This document shows positions 1 to 7,160 of a stretch of DNA of 10,427 bases, in pieces. The stretch's first letter is position 1. Each line of letters opens with the position of its first letter. The notes below the pieces were generated by a model. That model made no database searches and had not been told where the DNA came from. It saw only the letters and a list, made by a program, of their open reading frames with translations. This DNA comes from Lentimicrobiaceae bacterium (GTDB taxonomy: Bacteria > Bacteroidota > Bacteroidia > Bacteroidales > Lentimicrobiaceae): positions 1-10,427 of the forward strand of contig JAQVEI010000037.1 in NCBI GenBank assembly GCA_028697695.1. Reading direction: 5' to 3'. The position numbers and the translations under genes were made by a program.

Positions 1-726
1 CGTCATGGCAAATCCTTTGGATACACCATTTACCACGATGACTCTTTCCTTAATCTCCGGAAAAGCAGCTATAGAGTGATGTTGTCCTTCGAAATTTATC
101 AGTTCGTATATTTCATCCGAAATAATATATAACTGCTCATGTTCCCTGAAAACCTGAGCCAGCGCCTGTAATTCGTCATAACTATATACCGAGCCGGTAG
201 GGTTGCAGGGACTACTGAATACAAAAGCCTTGCTTGCCGGCGTGATGGCCTGCCGTAACTGTTCGGGAGTAATTTTAAAATCGGTTTCCACACCTGCTTC
301 TATAGTTACCATGGTGCCTTCTGCCAATTTGATGATTTCGCGGTAGGATACCCAATAAGGTGCCGGTACCAATACCTCATCGCCCGGATTTATTATACTT
401 AACATGATATTGGCCAATGATTGTTTGGCGCCTGTTGAAACAACAATCTGTTCAGGAGTATAGTCCAGATTATTGTCACGTTTTAATTTGTTGCAAATGG
501 CTTTGCGCAATTCAACATACCCACTCACTGGCGAGTAGAAAGTGAAGTTTTCATCTATGGCTTTTTTAGCAGCCTCTTTTATAGGGTCAGGCGTATAAAA
601 ATCCGGCTGACCTATACTTAAATTAATGACATGATGCCCCATTTCGGTAAGCTCACGGCTACGACGGGTCATGGCAAGCGTTTCTGACTCAGCCAAACGC
701 CCGATTCGATCTGATAATTTATACAT
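1..726 (-). CDS. Class I pyridoxal-phosphate aminotransferase (aspartate type), N-terminal part
   Basis: Transfers an amino group between aspartate (or a similar amino acid) and 2-oxoglutarate, using pyridoxal phosphate in the cytoplasm. The gene runs off the left edge, leaving 242 residues of a family that is normally about 395-400 long. Visible landmarks are SIGQPDF (37-43), the cofactor-binding turn STGAKQS (97-103), PAPYW with the ring-stacking Trp125, NPTG with Asn175, DEIYE with Asp204 and Tyr207, and VNGVSKGF with Lys237 as the expected Schiff-base lysine. These fit the bacterial Ib aspartate aminotransferase subgroup (Aminotran_1_2). The ATG at 724-726 gives the normal N-terminus. The gene is divergent from the membrane-protein gene at 864. 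Substrate range (aspartate versus aromatic or prephenate) cannot be settled from half a protein. Confidence 0.93.
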   Translation of the reverse strand, partial: MYKLSDRIGRLAESETLAMTRRSRELTEMGHHVINLSIGQPDFYTPDPIKEAAKKAIDENFTFYSPVSGYVELRKAICNKLKRDNNLDYTPEQIVVSTGAKQSLANIMLSIINPGDEVLVPAPYWVSYREIIKLAEGTMVTIEAGVETDFKITPEQLRQAITPASKAFVFSSPCNPTGSVYSYDELQALAQVFREHEQLYIISDEIYELINFEGQHHSIAAFPEIKERVIVVNGVSKGFAMT

Positions 727-765
727 ATCTCGTTGTTGAAAATGTGAATGATGTTATAGTATAAG

Positions 766-773
766 CAAATGTA
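766..773 (-). promoter_or_regulatory. Candidate Bacteroidota -7 element for the aminotransferase
   Basis: On the minus strand this reads TACATTTG, an exact match to the phylum's TAnnTTTG -7 box, about 40 bases upstream of the aminotransferase ATG. No exact TTG lies 19-21 bases further upstream; the nearest partial match is CTG at 791-793 with a 17-base gap. The call rests on the -7 box and its position. Confidence 0.4.
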
Positions 774-863
774 GTAAAATATAATGTGAGCAGAATTTAT
801 TTTGACCTATAAAAGTGATTAATATTTCTGACCTTTGCCGGAGTTAAAATTTATAAAGTAAAC

Positions 864-1385
864 ATGGACATAATTCGTGATTTAATTTTGGTCACTGTGC
901 CGGGTTTGATGGTAGGTCTTGCTTTTTTTTATTTATTGCGTGAATATTTGAAACGCGAAGACAACCAGGCCCTGCATGAGCTAAAACTCGAACGTATGCG
1001 TCTGGCCAATCCTTTAAGATTTCAGGCGTATGAGCGCATGGTGTTATTGCTTGAACGCATCACCCCATCCCAATTGCTGATGAGAAACATACAGCCCGGT
1101 GACAATGTACGGCAAGCCCAGCAAAAAATTGTTACCAACATCCGGCAGGAATTCGATCACAACCTTTCACAGCAATTGTATATTTCATCCAATGCATGGG
1201 AATTGATAAAAAATGCCAAGGAAAGGGTCATTTCAGTAATAAATTCATCGGGCGAAAAACTTGCAGCCGATGCGCCGGCAACCGAACTGGCACAGCTTAT
1301 CCTTCACCATGAAATGGAAGAAGAAGTTTCTTCCATTTATAAAGCCATGGAGTATATCAAAGCGGAAGTTAGAGATATATTCTGA
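864..1385 (+). CDS. Conserved membrane-anchored protein of unknown function
   Basis: A 173-residue protein with one hydrophobic segment at residues 6-26 followed by a positively charged stretch (REYLKRE), which predicts an N-terminal anchor with the rest in the cytoplasm. The body is helix-rich and charged, with a distinctive block at 51-75 (LRFQAYERMVLLLERI, then TPSQLLMRN), a second at 100-126 and an acidic HHEMEEE near 148-154. I recognise the general look of a lineage-restricted Bacteroidota protein (probably a DUF family) but know no function for it. It sits alone, divergent from the aminotransferase and convergent with the adhesin gene. A possible -7 box, GACCTTTG at 830-837, lies 26 bases upstream but has no well-spaced -33 element. 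No catalytic motif is visible. Confidence 0.85.
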   Translation: MDIIRDLILVTVPGLMVGLAFFYLLREYLKREDNQALHELKLERMRLANPLRFQAYERMVLLLERITPSQLLMRNIQPGDNVRQAQQKIVTNIRQEFDHNLSQQLYISSNAWELIKNAKERVISVINSSGEKLAADAPATELAQLILHHEMEEEVSSIYKAMEYIKAEVRDIF

Positions 1386-1521
1386 TTAGCCGGATGTTCT
1401 CCGGTAAGCTTTGTGCATCTTAAAGTGCATATCCTCCCATATGCTGTTTCCGGGTTATGGCTGTAGAATGTCCTGTGTCCGAAATGTAAATTATCCTTAA
1501 AGCTCCTAAATAGGGAAACAA

Positions 1522-3405
1522 CTATTGCTTGACTATCTTTTTTATGACAGACCCGCTGTTGGTTTGAAGTTTCAGCAGGTATACTCCGCTGCTAAGGTGA
1601 TGGATGTCTATCTGCACAAATTGAGACTGCGGCGTTGAACTCATCAGTACTGTTCCGGCCGGACTGATTAATTCATAACTGAGAATTTCGACTGGCGAGT
1701 TAATGCTAACCTGTTCGTGAGCCGGCACCGGAGCTATGGTTATATTGCTCTCTACTGATGGTTCCAATCCTACTGAACCTACATCTATGTAGTTTATTTT
1801 AGTTTCTGTTGCCTGCCTGATGCCGTCATTAACCTGAAGGGTAACAGTGTACTTACCTTTGCTCATGTATGTATGGGTAGGATTGGGAAGTGTTGAAATG
1901 GCACCATCACCAAAACTCCATAGCCACTCCCGTGATTCAGGAACCGGAGTAACCTTAACGGAGCGTCCTGAGTCTCCATTGCGACCTCCCGGGGCTGTAC
2001 TTTGAATCCTGTTGATGATAGTGATGTCGCCCGTTGAGCCCTCTACATCGCATACATACCAGAAGTTGCCGGCCCCTGTTTCGGGAACATAAACAGTTTT
2101 GGCCAATCCATGCTGATTATATATTTGCAACACCGCCTGTGATTCCGTTAAAGGAGGAGTTTGCGAAAAGTTTTGGATATAATATTGATAGGTACCCGAT
2201 TCCAACCTATAAATGGTCATGGTTTCCGGCCCAAAGCCCTGGGTAACATCGTAGTCGAGCGCAGCATAGGGAATGGCTGTGCTACTGCCCGGATTGTTGT
2301 AATAAATATGATGGGTTTCACCGCCAATGGTTGGGGTGTTCAGGTGAGAATCCAGATCGAAAGGTTTGTCACTCCAGTTTAATACAAAACGCATCTCTCC
2401 TTCAAGCAGCAGAGGCGAAAGAGAGATATTGAGCTGAAGGTTGCCGCCCGGTATGACATTTACCTGCTCATTTACATAATTTATATAGTTTTCGGCAGCA
2501 CAAACTACTTGTATCAGGTTGAAATCAGATTTATCGGTAAATTGAACCGTTAGAGGAGCTGCGCCGAAATTAATATTTGATTCAAAATCAGCCATTATTT
2601 CGTTCACGGGAACTTGCTCAAGTGTGTAGTTGCCGTTACTGTCCGTGTAAGTTGTTATGCCCCGGGCTGATACCATGGCGCCTGCAACGGGTAAACCACT
2701 TACAGCATCAGTTACCAGGCCGGTAATAGTGCCTATTTGTGGCATTGCCGTCCTGAATTCAAAGTCATCTACCATTAAAATAAATGAATTGTCTGAAACG
2801 CATTGTATGCCAATATAAATATCCTGTCCATCATAGTTGCTTAAATCAAATTTCTTCTTTGTCCAAACGCCGGCAGGTGCTGTCAGATAATTTTCACCGG
2901 TCAGGAAGGTGAAACTGGAAGGGGAGGGATCAGTAGTGGAAACACCTACGCGATACCGTTCGAGCCCAAACTGAGCGGCAAATGAACGGATGTAAAATGA
3001 ACAATGGCTTTGTTGCTCTGCATGAACTTTGGGTGAAATCAGCCAATCACTGTTGGGCGGGACAGTAGCAGCAAAACATGCTGCAAACTTGTTGCCTGAA
3101 TATGCCCTGAATGCTGTATCGGTCAAGGCAGGTACGGTTGAATCGGGGCAAAAAACAATGAAGGACATAGGGGTGTATTGTAAAGGAAACTTTGTTCCTT
3201 CTATTCCCCAGGTGGGCGACTCATCCTCATCTATTGTAGTCCACGATGGAATGGCATTTACAAAGGCTGGCGCATTCTCGAAGTTGTCAAAAAAATAATT
3301 GAGTGCCGGAGAGCCGACCGGATGATTGTTCTGTGCTTCCAGATTTTCAGGTAAAAGGAATAATCCCCAGAGGAAAGCAGCTATATAAAATAATCCTGAA
3401 CGCAT
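1522..3405 (-). CDS. T9SS-secreted multidomain adhesin-like protein
   Basis: A 627-residue exported protein, probably surface-attached or released by the type IX secretion system. Residues 1-24 are a Sec signal peptide (hydrophobic core FYIAAFLWGLFLL, cleavage near EAQ). Residues 35-218 resemble the cleaved-adhesin / choice-of-anchor-J jellyroll (FFDNFE, NSDWLISPK, and a terminal MVDDFEF). Residues 223-333 are a carboxypeptidase regulatory-like domain (GTITGLVTDAVSGLPVAGA, TDSNGNYTL). Residues 336-466 look like a YfaP/DUF2135-type module (MRFVLNWSDKPFDLDSHL, FGPETMTIY). Residues 488-543 hold the second half of a PKD domain (WLWSFGDG, NPTHTY, GKYTVTLQV). Residues 552-627 are a type A sorting domain ending in KKIVKQ. 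A PKD-like first half sits oddly inside the regulatory-like domain at 271-293. I see no protease or glycosidase catalytic motif, so binding is more likely than catalysis. It is probably transcribed on its own, because the upstream gene ends in a terminator. Confidence 0.88.
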   Translation of the reverse strand: MRSGLFYIAAFLWGLFLLPENLEAQNNHPVGSPALNYFFDNFENAPAFVNAIPSWTTIDEDESPTWGIEGTKFPLQYTPMSFIVFCPDSTVPALTDTAFRAYSGNKFAACFAATVPPNSDWLISPKVHAEQQSHCSFYIRSFAAQFGLERYRVGVSTTDPSPSSFTFLTGENYLTAPAGVWTKKKFDLSNYDGQDIYIGIQCVSDNSFILMVDDFEFRTAMPQIGTITGLVTDAVSGLPVAGAMVSARGITTYTDSNGNYTLEQVPVNEIMADFESNINFGAAPLTVQFTDKSDFNLIQVVCAAENYINYVNEQVNVIPGGNLQLNISLSPLLLEGEMRFVLNWSDKPFDLDSHLNTPTIGGETHHIYYNNPGSSTAIPYAALDYDVTQGFGPETMTIYRLESGTYQYYIQNFSQTPPLTESQAVLQIYNQHGLAKTVYVPETGAGNFWYVCDVEGSTGDITIINRIQSTAPGGRNGDSGRSVKVTPVPESREWLWSFGDGAISTLPNPTHTYMSKGKYTVTLQVNDGIRQATETKINYIDVGSVGLEPSVESNITIAPVPAHEQVSINSPVEILSYELISPAGTVLMSSTPQSQFVQIDIHHLSSGVYLLKLQTNSGSVIKKIVKQ

Positions 3406-3424
3406 CTTGCTGATTATTTAATGG

Positions 3425-3457
3425 TAAAGTTACATTCATTAATCATTATAAGTTCAA
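3425..3457 (-). promoter_or_regulatory. Candidate promoter of the adhesin-like gene
   Basis: On the minus strand there is a TTG (3455-3457), a 22-base spacer, and TAACTTTA (3425-3432), one base off the TAnnTTTG -7 consensus. It lies in the short gap between the terminator of the upstream gene and the ATG at 3405, where a promoter is needed. Confidence 0.33.
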
Positions 3458-3465
3458 AATGTAAC

Positions 3466-3503
3466 TCAAAAAAAACGTGGCTGCATCCGGAGAAGCAGCC
3501 ACG
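3466..3503 (-). terminator. Intrinsic terminator of the DUF4397 gene
   Basis: A perfect 9-bp stem (3476-3484 pairing with 3495-3503, CGTGGCTGC type, GC-rich) with a 10-base loop. On the minus strand it is followed directly by eight T residues (3468-3475). It lies 24 bases past the stop codon of the DUF4397 gene and so separates it from the adhesin-like gene downstream. Confidence 0.9.
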
Positions 3504-3527
3504 AAAAGCTCAGGAATTTAAACCCTT

Positions 3528-5252
3528 TTATTTAATGACCTGGAGCTTTGTTGTTTGGTTAGTATTTCCGGCCACCAGATTGACCAAATACAGGCCGGAA
3601 GGCAGTTGGTTTAAAGGCAGTAATTGTTGGTGCGTACCAGCAGGAATAACTCCTGTGTTTTCCTGGTAAACCACTTGACCATTCATGCTATGCACAGAAA
3701 TTTTCAATTCAGAGGCTTGCTGAATGCTGAATGTGAGGTGTGTTGAACCATTTGAGGGATTGGGGTAGGTCATAAGGTTAGTGATGTCCAGCCTGTTGGT
3801 TGCTACATTGGTTGTATTTCCCAGGGTAACAAAATCACCCCCTGATGGCAACACAGCGAAAAGGCCAAATTCTGGGCCGTTACTATTTGCAGCAGGGTCC
3901 AGAAATCCTGATGCAACCAGCGTAAGCGCCTGGCCTTGCAGGCCAAGGTCTGCTAATGGAGCGTTAAATGTTGCAACTACAGTTGAACCTGTTTCATCGG
4001 TAATGTTTAATTGGTAATTGGCTGTAGGCAATTCAAGATAACCGGCAAATTCGCCATAACCGAGGTTGTCAACAATGGTCCCTGCTCCTGCCAACACTTC
4101 TATCACATCTACCACCGGTGCATCGGTCGAACCATGAAACACTAATACATCTGTATTGGTTGACTGGCTGGCCTCTTCTCTTGCTTGATCAAAAACGTAG
4201 ATATCAAAAGCTTGTGATGGTGAATATCCGCTGCTGCTAACTATGCCATTTGCAACGAGTATATATTTGCCGCCGTCGGTCAGGTTGTAGGTAAATCGTG
4301 CCAGCGCATTAGTGGTATCGGTTGAGTTTGCCGGCTGAATTACCACGTCGAAATCAACGCCCGCTGGCGCATCAATAAATGGAGATGCCGTGCGGAAAGC
4401 AAAATCATCAAGCAGCAGTTGGTCATTGAGCCATACATCCACCACGCTTGCGGCGGCATCGGCAGAGTTGTGAATCACCTGCAGGCGTGCCTGTGGGGTG
4501 TGAACCGGTAGTTCAACAAGCTCACCACCTGATGGCAGGGCAACAAACAATCCAAATGCCGGCCCGTTGTTGTTTGCCGATGGGTCCAAAAATCCGGAGG
4601 CTACGATAGTCATGGCAGCTCCCTGAAGTCCTAAAGTAGACAGTGGCGCATCATAAGAAGCAACGGTCACGCTACCGGTTTCATCCTGCACAGCAAGCAC
4701 ATAATCGGCTGTGGGCAGTTCCAGGTAGCCGGCAAATTCGCTGTATGAGAGGTTGTCAACGAGTAAACCTGCTCCCACACCGGTTTCAACAATATCCACC
4801 GTAGGTGCATCGGTTGAACCGTGGAAAACGAGTACATCTGAATTTTCGGGCATGTTGGCCGCTTCACGACCGGCAGCGGTAACATAAATATTGAAAGGGG
4901 TGGCAGGATTGTAGCCGGTTGGTACCACTATCCCATTGGCGACCAATATATAGGTTTCACCGTCGGTCAGGTTGTAGGTAAATCGTGCCAGCGCATTGGT
5001 GGTATCGGTTGAGTTTGCCGGCTGAATCACCACGTCGAAATCAACGCCCGCTGGCGCATCAATAAATGGAGATGCCGTGCGGAAAGCAAAATCATCAAGC
5101 AGCAGTTGGTCATTGAGCCATACATCCACCACGCTTGCGACGGCATCGGCAGAGTTGTGAATCACCTGCAGGCGTGCCTGACCCAGGGCCAAAACCGGGC
5201 TTAGCAGTAGTGCAAGTATAACCAATTGAATAAAGAGACGTAAATTTTTCAT
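3528..5252 (-). CDS. T9SS-secreted protein with two DUF4397 repeats
   Basis: A 574-residue exported protein. Residues 1-25 form a signal peptide (MKNLRLFIQLVILALLLSPV, cleavage near ALGQ). Two homologous units of about 229 residues follow, starting at Ala26 and Ala255, each opening with ARLQVIHNSADA and containing DVWLND, FDVVIQPA, DVLVFHGSTDAP and GYLELPTA. This is the DUF4397 (lipoprotein/adhesion-associated beta domain) pattern. The C-terminus (about 488-574) is a type A T9SS sorting domain with YPNPSNG, PSGLYLV and a final TTKLQVIK. The reading frame stays open 38 codons further upstream, but the chosen ATG at 5250-5252 is the one that places the signal peptide at the N-terminus and has an A-rich leader typical of the phylum. 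DUF4397 has no settled function; a structural or adhesive surface role is an inference. Ends in a strong terminator. Confidence 0.9.
   Translation of the reverse strand: MKNLRLFIQLVILALLLSPVLALGQARLQVIHNSADAVASVVDVWLNDQLLLDDFAFRTASPFIDAPAGVDFDVVIQPANSTDTTNALARFTYNLTDGETYILVANGIVVPTGYNPATPFNIYVTAAGREAANMPENSDVLVFHGSTDAPTVDIVETGVGAGLLVDNLSYSEFAGYLELPTADYVLAVQDETGSVTVASYDAPLSTLGLQGAAMTIVASGFLDPSANNNGPAFGLFVALPSGGELVELPVHTPQARLQVIHNSADAAASVVDVWLNDQLLLDDFAFRTASPFIDAPAGVDFDVVIQPANSTDTTNALARFTYNLTDGGKYILVANGIVSSSGYSPSQAFDIYVFDQAREEASQSTNTDVLVFHGSTDAPVVDVIEVLAGAGTIVDNLGYGEFAGYLELPTANYQLNITDETGSTVVATFNAPLADLGLQGQALTLVASGFLDPAANSNGPEFGLFAVLPSGGDFVTLGNTTNVATNRLDITNLMTYPNPSNGSTHLTFSIQQASELKISVHSMNGQVVYQENTGVIPAGTHQQLLPLNQLPSGLYLVNLVAGNTNQTTKLQVIK
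4273..4493. repeat. Near-identical direct repeat, copy in the second DUF4397 unit
   Basis: These 221 bases match 4960-5180 with only three mismatches that I count, at a period of 687 bases (229 codons). It encodes the opening of the second DUF4397 unit, from ARLQVIHNSADA through FTYNLTDG. Two differences are silent and one changes Val to Ala. The rest of the repeat unit is much more diverged. Confidence 0.95.
4960..5180. repeat. Near-identical direct repeat, copy in the first DUF4397 unit
   Basis: Partner of the repeat at 4273-4493. It begins right after the signal-peptide region of the gene and covers the first 74 or so residues of the mature protein. Both boundaries with the diverged sequence are sharp. 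Confidence 0.95.
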
Positions 5253-5664
5253 GATTATTGTTTTTGGTTTTAGGTTATTTAATTGTTGACTATTTAAACC
5301 TGAAAAATAAAAAAATGTATAACAAATTAATAAAAATATTAAACAAAAAATAATTTTATAATGCAAAAATGCTTGAAAAACAGGTTAATAAAGTATAATG
5401 TTAAATTAAAAAAATTAATCAAAAAACATGAAGATTAAACAAATGGTTGTTTTGTCTAAAACTTATATTTAATTTTGTTGTTTATTCAGTGACGCGTTTT
5501 ATGGTCAATTTCATTTAAAGGGAAGTTCATCCGGTGTTCCGTGTTGAACGGAATTTAGATGTAATTGAAGCTTTCATTGCTGGTGTTATGCTATTTAGGC
5601 CCATCGCGTATTAAAAAAATTTTTACGCAGTTTCAATAGAATATTTATTTAAAACTAATCAGCT
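5253..5664. other. AT-rich divergent intergenic region
   Basis: This 412-base gap separates the divergent DUF4397 and SRPBCC genes. Positions 5260-5500 are almost entirely A and T, in strong contrast to the GC-richer coding sequence beside it. It holds a plus-strand promoter candidate (5447-5477). Two weak inverted repeats lie in the leader: a 6-bp stem with 5-base loop at 5537-5553 and GCGTA/TACGC arms at 5606-5628. I find no convincing promoter for the minus-strand gene: near matches to TAnnTTTG lack a spaced TTG. No coding signal is seen. Confidence 0.7.
5447..5477 (+). promoter_or_regulatory. Candidate Bacteroidota promoter upstream of the SRPBCC gene
   Basis: TTG at 5447-5449, a 20-base spacer and TAATTTTG at 5470-5477, an exact fit to TTG-N19-21-TAnnTTTG. 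The start of transcription would be near 5484, giving the SRPBCC gene a leader of about 180 bases, which is long. In such AT-rich sequence a chance match is possible. Confidence 0.45.
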
Positions 5665-6141
5665 ATGCCAGTTTTTGAAGCCAATCAGACAATCAATGCC
5701 AGGGCAGAAATCGTATGGAAGTTTTTTTCAGACCCGGCCATTCTCTCTGTTATCACGCCTCCTGATATGGGTTTTTATATTAAATTTCCGCTTAAGTCAA
5801 TACCAGCTTATGCAGGGATGATCATTAAATATAAGGTAAGTCCTTTATTTTCAATACCGCTTCAATGGGTTACCGAAATAACCCATGTGGAAGAGAACAA
5901 ATTCTTTGTAGATATACAGTTAAAAGGACCATTTAAAATATGGCATCATCAGCACATTTTTAAAAATGTTGAGGAGTTTACCGAAATGACTGACATTTTA
6001 TATTATGAGTTGCCGTTTGGCCACCTGGGTAAATGGGTTGCCGGCCGGCTTGTTCGCAAACGCATTAACCATATATTCAAATACCGGGAAATGATGGTTA
6101 ATAGGATTTTCAACAATCCTTCGGAAAAACGGCCGGATTGA
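5665..6141 (+). CDS. SRPBCC-fold (START-like) protein, COG4276-like
   Basis: A 158-residue soluble protein of the SRPBCC superfamily, whose members enclose a hydrophobic ligand in a helix-grip fold. The opening (ANQTINARAEIVWKFFSDP, residues 6-24) is the usual first strand and helix. The second half carries the signature of the COG4276 branch: GPFKIWHHQH (88-97), DILYYELPFG (110-119) and IFKYR (137-141). In other bacteria this branch is found alone or fused to an epimerase-type protein once called a SulA-like cell-division inhibitor; ligand and role are unknown. It has no signal peptide. The transporter gene starts 45 bases downstream but appears to have its own promoter overlapping this gene's stop codon, so co-transcription may be only partial. 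Confidence 0.85.
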   Translation: MPVFEANQTINARAEIVWKFFSDPAILSVITPPDMGFYIKFPLKSIPAYAGMIIKYKVSPLFSIPLQWVTEITHVEENKFFVDIQLKGPFKIWHHQHIFKNVEEFTEMTDILYYELPFGHLGKWVAGRLVRKRINHIFKYREMMVNRIFNNPSEKRPD

Positions 6142-6167
6142 TCTTTTGCAGAATATGTGTAGTTTTG
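6138..6167 (+). promoter_or_regulatory. Promoter of the EamA transporter gene
   Basis: TTG at 6138-6140, a 19-base spacer and TAGTTTTG at 6160-6167 exactly match the Bacteroidota promoter pattern. The TTG overlaps the SRPBCC stop codon (6139-6141), and a GATC begins on its last base (6140-6143). Transcription would begin near 6173, leaving a leader of only about 14 bases before the ATG. Confidence 0.6.
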
Positions 6168-6183
6168 CCGAAAATTCGGCAAA
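6164..6183. promoter_or_regulatory. Palindrome over the -7 box, possible operator
   Basis: TTTGCCGAAAATTCGGCAAA: two perfect 9-base arms around two central bases. The left arm contains the TTTG of the -7 element and the right arm ends three bases before the ATG at 6187. Placed there it could be bound by a dimeric regulator that blocks polymerase, or fold in the mRNA across the ribosome-binding region. No adjacent regulator gene is present. Confidence 0.55.
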
Positions 6184-6186
6184 GCC

Positions 6187-7149
6187 ATGATGAGCAATAA
6201 AGTTAAATCGTATGTTGCAGGTTCCATTGCAATTTGTATATCCGCAACACTTTGGGGCCTTGATGGCGTTGTGCTCACTCCGCGTTTGTATAATCTGAAT
6301 ATTCAGTTTGTTGTCTTCATTATTCATGCACTGCCATTTGTAATGATGAATGTATTCCTTTTCAACGAATACAGACATTTGAAATTTTTTTCTCTGCGGG
6401 AATTACTCTTCATCTTTCTTATCGCCCTCACTGGTGGTGCATTGGGAACCATGGCCATTGTAAAAGCGCTTTTCCTGGTCGATTTTAAGGAGCTTTCGGT
6501 GGTAGTGTTGCTTCAAAAGCTACAACCGGTTTTTGCCATATCACTTGCAGCTATCATATTAAAGGAACGCCTTAACCGTGATTTTGCGTTATGGGCCGGA
6601 TTAGCCATTGTCGCGGGATACTTTCTAACCTTTGGGTTGAAACTCCCTGATTTTGAAACCGGCTCCAATACCGCGTTAGCTGCAGGTTATTCCCTTATAG
6701 CTGCCTTCTTTTTTGGCAGTGCCACAGTTTTGGGAAAGGGCGTGTTGCGAAACCTCTCTTTTTCTACCGCTACTTTTTATCGCTATGGGTTTACTTCGCT
6801 TATAATGCTCGTTATTGTTGCATTTTCCGGAAAAATCAATCAATTTCAATTTGTTACTGTTGAAAACTGGAAAATTATACTCATCATCTCCTTTACCGTA
6901 GGTTCAGGAGCTATCTTCCTATATTACTATGGCCTGAAAAAAGTGCCTGCAATGCTATCAGCTATTTTTGAGCTGTTCTTTCCGCTGTCAGCTATAGTTT
7001 TTGACTATATTTTTAATCACAAAGTGTTGAGCCTCGTTCAGTGGGTAAGCGTGGTAATTATGCTTGTTTCTATTTTAAAGTTGAGCATGTCCTCTCCACG
7101 GAAAGTATCGGCAAAGGACGCTGATAAACAATTAAAAAGCAGGCTTTGA
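6187..7149 (+). CDS. EamA/DMT-superfamily transporter, 10 membrane helices
   Basis: An integral inner-membrane protein of 320 residues, the usual length for the drug/metabolite transporter superfamily, probably exporting a metabolite or amino acid. Two EamA repeats are visible, about 12-150 and 164-298, each with roughly five hydrophobic segments. The first contains ATLWGLDGVV (20-29) and LQKLQPVFAISLAAIILKE (109-127), the conserved repeat end with its KER charge cluster. The second contains FGSATVLGKGVL (176-187) and AMLSAIFELFFPLSAIVFDY (255-274). The tail from 300 is charged and cytoplasmic. ATG at 6187 or the adjoining ATG at 6190 could be used; both fit. The substrate cannot be read from sequence. 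Transcription probably starts at the promoter at 6138-6167 and ends at the terminator overlapping the stop codon. Confidence 0.9.
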   Translation: MMSNKVKSYVAGSIAICISATLWGLDGVVLTPRLYNLNIQFVVFIIHALPFVMMNVFLFNEYRHLKFFSLRELLFIFLIALTGGALGTMAIVKALFLVDFKELSVVVLLQKLQPVFAISLAAIILKERLNRDFALWAGLAIVAGYFLTFGLKLPDFETGSNTALAAGYSLIAAFFFGSATVLGKGVLRNLSFSTATFYRYGFTSLIMLVIVAFSGKINQFQFVTVENWKIILIISFTVGSGAIFLYYYGLKKVPAMLSAIFELFFPLSAIVFDYIFNHKVLSLVQWVSVVIMLVSILKLSMSSPRKVSAKDADKQLKSRL

Positions 7150-7160
7150 TACCTGCTTTT
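7135..7160. terminator. Bidirectional intrinsic terminator between convergent genes
   Basis: A perfect 9-bp stem, AAAAGCAGG (7135-7143) with CCTGCTTTT (7152-7160), around an 8-base loop. The A and T runs on the two sides make it usable from both strands, serving the EamA gene and the flavoprotein gene ending at 7209. The EamA stop codon TGA (7147-7149) lies inside the loop, so the final codons are part of the hairpin. Confidence 0.75.

Noticed and set aside
99..293. Minus-strand 64-codon frame at the left edge
   Set aside because: It is an out-of-frame shadow of the aminotransferase, which is open through to the edge in another frame.
802..837. TTG and GACCTTTG as a promoter for the membrane-protein gene
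   Set aside because: The spacer is 25 bases, outside the usual 19-21, and the -7 box has a G in the first position.
1390..1404. CCGGA/TCCGG hairpin after the membrane-protein gene
   Set aside because: The stem is only 5 bp and no T-run follows, so I do not call it a terminator.
3528..5252. The DUF4397 direct repeats as a CRISPR array or mobile element
   Set aside because: There are only two copies, both in frame inside one coding sequence, with no spacers, terminal inverted repeats or transposase.
5253..5366. Upstream extension of the DUF4397 gene to an ATG at 5366
   Set aside because: The extra 38 residues come from AT-rich intergenic sequence and would bury the obvious signal peptide that starts at 5252.
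5998..6378. Minus-strand open frames of 126 and 91 codons across the SRPBCC/EamA junction
   Set aside because: They lie antisense to two clearly coding genes, cross the promoter between them and have low-complexity, non-protein-like composition.
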